Shown here piece by piece: positions 58,202-64,000 of a stretch of 64,000 nt of DNA. Origin of the DNA: Franconibacter helveticus LMG 23732 (GTDB lineage: Bacteria > Pseudomonadota > Gammaproteobacteria > Enterobacterales > Enterobacteriaceae); NCBI RefSeq assembly GCF_000463115.2, contig NZ_AWFX01000049.1:248001-312000 (forward strand). Direction: 5' to 3'. A program made the translations under genes and the position numbers. The number at the start of each line of letters is the position of its first letter. The stretch's first letter is position 1. Under the pieces are notes generated by a model that saw only the letters and a program-made list of their open reading frames with translations, was not told the DNA's origin and did no database searches.

Positions 58202-58221
58202 AAACCGGCCTTGGCCGGTTT
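58202..58221 (-). terminator. Intrinsic terminator of fur
   Basis: Arms AAACCGGCC and GGCCGGTTT around TT, with TTTTTTTATATAGG following on the minus strand. Confidence 0.9.
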
Positions 58222-58250
58222 AAGAAGGTTGTTGCTTACGCTACTAAGCG

Positions 58251-58703
58251 TTATTTCTCGCTGACTTCATGCGCATGTTCGTCTTCACGGCAGTCACCGT
58301 CAGCGCAATGCCCGTAGAGATAAAGGCTGTGGTTAGTCAGACGAATGCCGTGGCGGGAAGCGATTTCACGCTGGCGTAATTCGATAGAGTCATCACTGAA
58401 TTCGATGACTTTGCCGCAGTCAAGGCAGATAAGATGATCGTGATGATGCTGTTGAGTCAGTTCGAAAACCGATTTGCCGCCTTCGAAATTATGACGCGTG
58501 ACAATGCCCGCATCGTCAAACTGGTTCAATACGCGGTAAACGGTCGCGAGACCAATTTCTTCGCCCATGTCAATGAGGCGCTTGTACAAGTCTTCCGCAC
58601 TGACGTGGTGGTTTACTGGCTCCTGTAACACTTCAAGGATTTTTAATCGTGGAAGCGTGACTTTCAGGCCAGCCTTCTTTAATGCGGTATTATTGTCAGT
58701 CAT
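58251..58703 (-). CDS. fur: Ferric uptake regulator Fur
   Basis: 150-residue iron-dependent repressor. N-terminal winged helix (about 1-83), then the metal-binding dimerisation domain with HHHDHLICLDCG (His cluster and the CxxC zinc site) and CADGDC near the C-terminus. Convergent relative to chitobiase and downstream of fldA on the same strand, the classic fldA-fur arrangement. No operator was assigned with confidence. Confidence 0.98.
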   Translation of the reverse strand: MTDNNTALKKAGLKVTLPRLKILEVLQEPVNHHVSAEDLYKRLIDMGEEIGLATVYRVLNQFDDAGIVTRHNFEGGKSVFELTQQHHHDHLICLDCGKVIEFSDDSIELRQREIASRHGIRLTNHSLYLYGHCADGDCREDEHAHEVSEK

Positions 58704-58999
58704 GCGGAATCTGTCCTGTTGCTAAACGGTGTGCTCCGGAGAGCTTAAGATCGGATGCGCTGAAGATGAATGCGTCTCATTATAGAACTGACAGATCTAA
58801 ATGAAAACTGCAAGCCTCTCTCAGTGGCGCTATTCAAAACGTGGCGAGCACGGCCTGGCCGTCTCGTTACCCGAAAATCCAGAAGGGTATTGTACAGATA
58901 TGCAGGGCAAAGTTAAAAATTTGTAGCAATCATTTTTATCGGTTTTATCTATCAATATTCATGAAACGGCGATAAAAATATATTATCGCCGTCACAACA

Positions 59000-59530
59000 T
59001 CAGGCGTTGATGATTTCCTGCAAGTGCAGTTCCTCTGAAACCTGTTTGACCCATTTCTCAACGCGCTCAGCGGTCAGTTCAGGCTGACGGTCTTCGTCTA
59101 TAGCCAGACCGACAAAGTGGTCGTCATCGGCCAGACCTTTAGAGGCTTCGAAATGGTAACCCGCGGTCGGCCAGTGGCCTACGATGGTCGCGCCGCGCGG
59201 TTCGATAATGTCGCGAATGGTGCCCAGCGCATCGCAGAAATATTCTGCGTAATCTTCCTGGTCGCCGCAGCCGAAAAGCGCCACCAGCTTGCCGTTAAAG
59301 TCGATCTCTTCAAGGGTAGGGAAAAAATCATCCCAGTCGCACTGTGCTTCGCCGTAGTACCAGGTCGGGATGCCAAGCAGCAGAATATCGAAAGCTTCCA
59401 GATCTTCTTTGCTGCTCTTAGCAATATCGTGCACTTCAGCAACGTCTTTCCCAAGCTGTTTCTGGATAACTTTTGCGATATTTTCGGTGTTGCCGGTGTC
59501 GCTGCCGAAAAAAATGCCTACGATTGCCAT
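59000..59530 (-). CDS. fldA: Flavodoxin 1 FldA
   Basis: FMN electron carrier of 176 residues feeding IspG/IspH, biotin synthase and activated radical enzymes. The FMN phosphate loop [12 protein letters not shown] is at about 8-19 and the aromatic loops [14 protein letters not shown] and [13 protein letters not shown] follow. ATG 59530 gives MAIVGIFFG; the frame continues to 59593 but that part is not conserved. About 300 bases separate it from fur. Confidence 0.98.
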   Translation of the reverse strand: MAIVGIFFGSDTGNTENIAKVIQKQLGKDVAEVHDIAKSSKEDLEAFDILLLGIPTWYYGEAQCDWDDFFPTLEEIDFNGKLVALFGCGDQEDYAEYFCDALGTIRDIIEPRGATIVGHWPTAGYHFEASKGLADDDHFVGLAIDEDRQPELTAERVEKWVKQVSEELHLQEIINA

Positions 59531-59686
59531 GAGAAAAATAACCTCTTGAATCCTAATGATATGGTAGTGGCAAAATGCCCACAGATAGGGCAATCATAGC
59601 AGAACAGAGAAGAGGGCGGAAACTGCTATCACGGTAGGGTGCACACTCTGACACATTTCCACATGAAAATAAGGGGTTTTGCGGGT

Positions 59687-59968
59687 TCAGTTATTAAGCG
59701 TCTTAAGCTGTTCCAGCAGTATTTCTTCGATTAACTCGCTGCGGCTCATATTGCGCGCCTGCGCAAGCTCTGTCAGCGCGTCGACCGCTTCTGCGTTCAG
59801 TTTCAGCTCAACGCGCTTAAGCCCGCGAACTTTGTCGCGCTTTAGCTGGTTCCGTTTGTTAACACGTAACTGTTCGTCACGCGACAGCGGATTGGTTTTC
59901 GGGCGACCCGGGCGACGCTCGTCCGCGAACAGATCTAATGTCGTACGGTCCGTTTGTTCTTTGGCCAT
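59687..59968 (-). CDS. ybfE: LexA-regulated protein YbfE
   Basis: About 93 residues from ATG 59968 (MAKEQTDRTTLDLFA). Basic N-terminal half (ERRPGRPKTNP, KRNQLKRDKVRGLKRVELKLN) and a ribbon-helix-helix-like C-terminal half (NMSRSELIEEILLEQL), suggesting DNA binding. E. coli ybfE belongs to the SOS regulon; a LexA-like box lies directly upstream. Frame open to 60022, judged untranslated because it covers that box. Confidence 0.93.
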   Translation of the reverse strand: MAKEQTDRTTLDLFADERRPGRPKTNPLSRDEQLRVNKRNQLKRDKVRGLKRVELKLNAEAVDALTELAQARNMSRSELIEEILLEQLKTLNN

Positions 59969-59978
59969 GATTTGACTA

Positions 59979-59994
59979 CTGACAGGGGAAACAG
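59979..59994 (-). promoter_or_regulatory. LexA-like box upstream of ybfE
   Basis: On the minus strand CTGT-TTCCCCTG-TCAG matches CTGT-N8-ACAG with one mismatch. It ends 10 bases before the ATG, a typical position for repression. Confidence 0.5.
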
Positions 59995-60097
59995 GCTGCC
60001 GGAGCGGATGCCCGGGTGTCATTCAGCGCGCCATCATACATCAGGGAGCGAGGCGCGCCAACGCGTTAGCGGCATGTTAGCGCCAGTCGGCGCGTTT

Positions 60098-60865
60098 TTA
60101 ATCAGTTTCCAGGAAGCGACGAATGGCGCGTAATACGGCCTCTGGTTTTTCAGCATGTACCCAGTGTCCGGCGCCAGCAATGACATGCGCACGCGCAGCC
60201 GGGAACTGTTTAAGCAACGCCTCGCGGTGATTTTCCTGCACGTAAGGAGAAGCGCCGCCAGCGATAAACAGCGAAGGGCCAGACCATGCGGGCACCTCCT
60301 GCCAGCCAACGATATTCGCGTACTGGTCCCAAAGCACCGGGACATTGAAGCGCCATTCCCCATCGGCAAAGGATTTTAGCAAAAACTGCACCACGCCTTC
60401 CTCGGACAGATGCTCGCGCATAATGGCCGCCGCCTCCTGACGCGTCGCAACGCCCGCCTCGCTTACCGCGCGAATGGCCGCAAAAATTTCGTCATGACGG
60501 CGCACCTGATAATCAACAGGCGCGATATCAATCGCCACCAGTTTAACCACTCGGTCAGGTATCAGCGCGGTAACCGCCATCGCCGCTTTCCCTCCCATGG
60601 AATGGCCGATAAGCACCGCCTTTTCAAGCTGATGCGCGTTCATAGTATCAACAATATCGCGGGCCATGGCAGCGTAGGTCATTTCATCGTCGCGCGGCGA
60701 GAGACCGTGATTGCGCATGTCCACCTGCAATACATCACGATCTTTCACCAGATCCCGGGCCAGTATACCCAGGTTATCCAGGCTGCCGAACAGGCCGTGG
60801 ATCAATACAGCCGGTGAATTGTTATTCGGTTGTTGTGCAGATTGCATTCGGGTATTCAATTTCAT
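60098..60865 (-). CDS. ybfF: Alpha/beta hydrolase (acyl-CoA esterase) YbfF
   Basis: 255-residue esterase active on acyl-CoA and short esters in E. coli. Oxyanion HGLFGS near 23-28, nucleophile Ser89 in GHSMGG and the catalytic His in GAGHWVHAEKP near 235. ATG 60865 (MKLNTRM) matches E. coli; an upstream ATG at 60886 would add seven residues. Divergent from seqA. Confidence 0.95.
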   Translation of the reverse strand: MKLNTRMQSAQQPNNNSPAVLIHGLFGSLDNLGILARDLVKDRDVLQVDMRNHGLSPRDDEMTYAAMARDIVDTMNAHQLEKAVLIGHSMGGKAAMAVTALIPDRVVKLVAIDIAPVDYQVRRHDEIFAAIRAVSEAGVATRQEAAAIMREHLSEEGVVQFLLKSFADGEWRFNVPVLWDQYANIVGWQEVPAWSGPSLFIAGGASPYVQENHREALLKQFPAARAHVIAGAGHWVHAEKPEAVLRAIRRFLETD

Positions 60866-61049
60866 GGCAAAGTTCTTTTTTTGCATCTGAAAGGTTAGGG
60901 TATCATGTTGACCATTCTGCCGTCCGGCTGCAAGGTTCCAGTTAATTCCGACTTTTGCCGCCCCTCCAGGTGTGACGCTATCCGCTGTTGGGTTTTACTT
61001 CTATAATCCCAACGACTTGTATTCAGAAAAGATATTGCACTGGATTAAG

Positions 61050-61592
61050 ATGAAAACGATTGAAGTTGATGACGAGCTGTATCGCTACATTGCCAGCCAC
61101 ACTCAGCACATTGGCGAAAGCGCGTCCGACATTTTGCGGCGCATGCTCAAAGTTGCCGCCGCCTCTCAGGCCGCTGCCGCGCCTGCGAAAGAAAGCGCGC
61201 CTGTTAGCGCGACCGCTGCCGAAAAACCGGCTAACCCCGCCAAAGACCGCGTTCGCGCCATGCGCGAGCTGCTCTTATCGGACGAATACGCCGAACAGAA
61301 GCGCGCGGTCAATCGTTTCATGCTGGTGCTGTCTACACTCTATTCACTGGATGCGAAAGCGTTCGCAGAGGCCACCGAGTCGTTGCACGGCCGCACCCGC
61401 GTCTATTTCGCAGGTGACGAGCAAACGCTGTTGCAAAGCGGCAACCAGACCAAGCCCAAACATGTTCCGGGCACGCCATACTGGGTAATTACGAATACGA
61501 ATACGGGCCGCAAATGCAGCATGATCGAACACATTATGCAGACCATGCAGTTCCCGGCGGAATTAATTGAAAAGGTTTGCGGCACCATCTAA
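61050..61592 (+). CDS. seqA: Replication initiation negative regulator SeqA
   Basis: 180-residue protein binding hemimethylated GATC to sequester oriC and the dnaA promoter. N-terminal oligomerisation region (MKTIEVDDELYRYIASHT), an Ala/Pro/Lys-rich linker (about 36-65) longer on alanine than I recall for E. coli, and the C-terminal DNA-binding domain (HGRTRVYFA, NTNTGRKCSMIEHIM). ATG 61050 chosen over the open frame from 60972. Lies 24 bases upstream of pgm, as in the seqA-pgm operon. Confidence 0.97.
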   Translation: MKTIEVDDELYRYIASHTQHIGESASDILRRMLKVAAASQAAAAPAKESAPVSATAAEKPANPAKDRVRAMRELLLSDEYAEQKRAVNRFMLVLSTLYSLDAKAFAEATESLHGRTRVYFAGDEQTLLQSGNQTKPKHVPGTPYWVITNTNTGRKCSMIEHIMQTMQFPAELIEKVCGTI

Positions 61593-61616
61593 CACAAGCG
61601 TCAGAAGGATCAGGCC

Positions 61617-63257
61617 ATGGCAATGCATAACCGTGCGGGTCAACCCGCGCAACAAAGTGATTTGATTAACGTCGCGCAGCTTACCGCGCAGTACTACGTA
61701 TTAAAGCCGGAAATCGGCAACGTTGAGCATGCTGTAAAGTTCGGCACTTCCGGCCACCGCGGCAGCGCAGGGCGCCATAGTTTTAACGAGCCGCATATCC
61801 TTGCCATCGCCCAGGCGATAGCGGAAGAACGCGCTAAAAACGGCATTACCGGCCCTTGCTATGTAGGCAAAGATACCCACGCTCTCTCCGAACCGGCTTT
61901 TATCTCCGTGCTGGAAGTGCTGGCCGCCAACGGCGTTGACATCATCGTGCAGGAAAACAACGGTTATACGCCAACGCCTGCGGTTTCTAACGCCATCCTG
62001 GTCCATAACAAAAACGGCGGCGCTCAGGCGGACGGCATTGTTATCACGCCGTCCCACAACCCGCCGGAAGACGGCGGCATTAAATATAATCCGCCGAATG
62101 GCGGGCCGGCGGATACCAACGTCACCAAAGTGGTGGAAGATCGCGCCAACGCCCTGCTGGCGAACGGCCTGAAAGAGGTCAAACGTCTTCCCCTTGACGA
62201 AGCCTGGGCCAGCGGCCGCATTCAGGAAAAAGATCTGGTGCAGCCGTTTATCGAAGGGCTGGCGGATATCGTCGACATGGCGGCTATCCAGAAAGCGGGC
62301 CTGAAGCTTGGCGTGGATCCGCTGGGCGGCTCCGGTATTGAATACTGGAAGCGCATCGCGGAGCACTACAAGCTCGACCTGACCCTTGTTAACGATCAGG
62401 TTGATCAGACTTTCCGCTTCATGCATCTGGATAAAGATGGCGCGATCCGCATGGACTGCTCATCTGAATCGGCAATGGCGGGCTTGCTGGCGCTGCGCGA
62501 CAAATTCGACCTGGCCTTCGCCAACGATCCGGATTACGACCGTCACGGCATTGTTACCCCGGCAGGGCTGATGAACCCGAACCATTATCTGGCGGTTGCG
62601 ATTAACTATCTGTTCCAGCATCGTCCTCAGTGGGGCAATGAAGTCGCTGTCGGCAAAACGCTGGTCTCTTCCGCCATGATTGACCGCGTGGTAAATGACC
62701 TCGGCCGCAAGCTGGTGGAAGTGCCGGTAGGCTTTAAGTGGTTCGTCGATGGTCTTTATGACGGCAGCTTCGGCTTCGGCGGCGAAGAGAGCGCAGGCGC
62801 CTCTTTCCTGCGTTTTGACGGCACGCCGTGGTCCACCGATAAAGACGGCATCATCATGTGTCTGCTGGCGGCGGAAATCACTGCGGTCACGGGTAAAAAC
62901 CCGCAGCAACACTATGACGAACTGGCCGAACGCTTCGGCGCGCCGAGCTATAACCGTTTGCAGGCCTCCGCCACCTCCGCGCAAAAAGCCGCGCTTTCTA
63001 AGCTGTCGCCGGAAATGGTCAGCGCCAGCACGCTGGCGGGCGACCCGATCACGGCGCGTCTGACGGCGGCGCCGGGTAATGGCGCTTCCATCGGCGGGCT
63101 GAAAGTGATGACCGATAACGGCTGGTTCGCCGCCCGTCCGTCCGGCACGGAAGATGCCTACAAAATCTATTGTGAAAGCTTCCTCGGGGCGGAGCATCGC
63201 AAGCAGATTGAGAAAGAAGCGGTGGAAATCGTCAGCGAAGTGTTGAAAAACGCCTGA
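61617..63257 (+). CDS. pgm: Alpha-phosphoglucomutase Pgm
   Basis: 546-residue enzyme interconverting glucose-1-P and glucose-6-P, supplying UDP-glucose, trehalose and glycogen precursors. The phosphoserine is Ser146 in [11 protein letters not shown]; the metal loop is DPDYDRHG near 303-310, the sugar loop GGEESAGA near 391, and the phosphate loop [10 protein letters not shown] near the C-terminus. AGAAGGATC precedes the ATG. Confidence 0.98.
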   Translation: MAMHNRAGQPAQQSDLINVAQLTAQYYVLKPEIGNVEHAVKFGTSGHRGSAGRHSFNEPHILAIAQAIAEERAKNGITGPCYVGKDTHALSEPAFISVLEVLAANGVDIIVQENNGYTPTPAVSNAILVHNKNGGAQADGIVITPSHNPPEDGGIKYNPPNGGPADTNVTKVVEDRANALLANGLKEVKRLPLDEAWASGRIQEKDLVQPFIEGLADIVDMAAIQKAGLKLGVDPLGGSGIEYWKRIAEHYKLDLTLVNDQVDQTFRFMHLDKDGAIRMDCSSESAMAGLLALRDKFDLAFANDPDYDRHGIVTPAGLMNPNHYLAVAINYLFQHRPQWGNEVAVGKTLVSSAMIDRVVNDLGRKLVEVPVGFKWFVDGLYDGSFGFGGEESAGASFLRFDGTPWSTDKDGIIMCLLAAEITAVTGKNPQQHYDELAERFGAPSYNRLQASATSAQKAALSKLSPEMVSASTLAGDPITARLTAAPGNGASIGGLKVMTDNGWFAARPSGTEDAYKIYCESFLGAEHRKQIEKEAVEIVSEVLKNA

Positions 63258-63277
63258 TAAGCCGCTGACGCATTACG

Positions 63278-63306
63278 AAAAAGGAGCGCACTGCGCTCCT
63301 TTTTTT
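63278..63306. terminator. Bidirectional terminator between pgm and kdpE
   Basis: Thirteen-base arms AAAAAGGAGCGCA and TGCGCTCCTTTTT around a single base (effectively a 12-pair stem with a tri-loop); T-runs on both strands. Confidence 0.93.
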
Positions 63307-63982
63307 ACAGCATAAACCGGTAGCCTATGCCGGTTTCTGTCAGTAAATGGCGCGGACGCGCGGGGTCGCTCTCCAGTTTCTGGCGCAGATGGCCCATATA
63401 AATGCGCAAATAATGGCTGTGCTCCACCGCGTTCGGCCCCCAGACCTGGCTTAAAAGCTGACGCTGCGTCAGCACCTTGCCATGATTGTTAAGCAGCACT
63501 GCCAGCAGGCGAAACTCGATTGGCGTGAGATGGATCTCTTCATCGCCGCGCAAAATGCGTCGGCTCGCGAGATCGACACGAATATCGGAAAAGTGATAAG
63601 CCGGCTCGTCGGGCGTTGCGCTGGCGTGGCGACGCAATGCCACGCGCAACCGCGCCTGCAATTCGCCGATACCGAAGGGCTTGCTCAGGTAATCATCCGC
63701 GCCGGCGTCAAGCGCCGCTATCTTATCTTCTTCCTCGCTGCGCGCAGAAAGCACAATCACCGGGCGCTGGCTCCACTGGCGAAAATCGCGGATAAAATCC
63801 AGCCCGTCACCGTCAGGCAAGCCGAGATCGAGAATAACCAGATCCGGCTTACGGGTCGCGGCTTCAATCAGCCCACGCTGCAAGGTTTCCGCTTCGTGCA
63901 CGCGCAGGCCTTCGCTCTCCAGCGCAGCGCGAAGAAAGCGGCGGATCTCTTTTTCATCTTCGACAATCAGTACGCTAATCAC
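63305..63982 (-). CDS. kdpE: Potassium-responsive response regulator KdpE
   Basis: 225-residue OmpR/PhoB-type response regulator activating kdpFABC under K+ limitation. The phospho-acceptor is Asp52 (LDLGLPDGDG); DNA-binding winged helix at about 130-222 (LTPIEFRLLAVLLNN, EHSHYLRIYMGHLRQKL). Starts with GTG, and GTGA overlaps a stop on the same strand that is probably the end of kdpD just outside the window. Confidence 0.97.
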   Translation of the reverse strand: MISVLIVEDEKEIRRFLRAALESEGLRVHEAETLQRGLIEAATRKPDLVILDLGLPDGDGLDFIRDFRQWSQRPVIVLSARSEEEDKIAALDAGADDYLSKPFGIGELQARLRVALRRHASATPDEPAYHFSDIRVDLASRRILRGDEEIHLTPIEFRLLAVLLNNHGKVLTQRQLLSQVWGPNAVEHSHYLRIYMGHLRQKLESDPARPRHLLTETGIGYRFML

Positions 63983-64000
63983 AGGTCCTCATGCATATCC

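Larger units (their letters stand above)
57927..58250. other. AT-rich region upstream of the IprA-like gene
   Basis: About 320 bases. It contains a 12-base palindrome at 58046-58057, a dyad at 58156-58176 and the fur terminator at 58202-58221. No coding frame seen. Confidence 0.6.

Noticed and set aside
58704-58860. uof-like leader ORF before fur
   Set aside because: A frame ending in ATGA at the fur start exists, but it has an in-frame stop 14 codons upstream and no start codon, so translation coupling as in E. coli could not be supported.

Overview
This is a chromosomal window from a member of the Enterobacterales. From about 10.9 kb onward almost every protein reads as a close relative of its Escherichia coli/Salmonella counterpart, and the gene order pagP-cspE-crcB-nit-tatE-lipA-ybeF-lipB-ybeD-dacA-rlpA-mrdB-mrdA-rlmH-rsfS-cobC-nadD-holA-lptE-leuS-ybeL-glt-lnt-corC-ybeY-ybeZ-miaB-ubiF-tRNAs-asnB-nag-glnS-fur-fldA-ybfE-ybfF-seqA-pgm-kdpE matches the 14-16 minute region of E. 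coli. The genus is an inference. A palatinose/alpha-glucoside ABC transporter followed by two GH13 alpha-glucosidases, next to dmsABC and this core block, points to Cronobacter or a near neighbour (Franconibacter, Siccibacter).

Layout. 1-6.2 kb: an operon for uptake and hydrolysis of alpha-glucosides (two permeases, ATPase, two alpha-glucosidases), cut by the left edge. 6.5-10.5 kb: dmsABC, anaerobic DMSO respiration. 10.5-13.3 kb: a small secreted cysteine protein, RNase I, PagP, CspE and an apparently unannotated 28-codon membrane ORF. 13.4-30.9 kb: envelope and core functions (fluoride exporter, Tat, lipoate synthesis, cell-shape and peptidoglycan genes, ribosome factors, NAD synthesis, DNA polymerase delta, LPS assembly, LeuRS). 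31-36.7 kb: glutamate/aspartate ABC transporter with an SroC-like RNA and NtrC-like sites, then apolipoprotein N-acyltransferase. 36.7-42.9 kb: CorC, YbeY, YbeZ, MiaB, UbiF and a six-gene tRNA operon. 43.2-51.5 kb: asnB and the nagDCAB/nagE N-acetylglucosamine regulon with paired NagC-like operators. 51.6-58.2 kb: a more variable segment with an orphan lipoprotein, glnS, a decayed chitoporin tail, an intact chitobiase and an IprA/YaiV-like regulator. 58.2-64 kb: fur, fldA, ybfE, ybfF, seqA, pgm, kdpE.

How the genes work together. The chitobiase releases GlcNAc, which NagE imports as GlcNAc-6-P for NagA and NagB, so the nag block and the chitobiase form one catabolic neighbourhood. The chitoporin that should feed the chitobiase survives here only as a C-terminal fragment of about 60 codons. 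LipA/LipB, MrdA/MrdB/DacA/RlpA, YbeY/YbeZ and LptE/Lnt are known functional neighbours kept together.

I found no CRISPR array, phage, insertion sequence or obvious new multi-gene system. The least expected signals are the decayed chiP in front of chitobiase, AGTTAA-containing palindromes on both sides of that locus, the 28-codon ORF beside crcB, a compensatory base-pair change between two tRNA-Met copies, and tandem NtrC-like dyads upstream of gltI. All protein comparisons are from memory, not from database searches.
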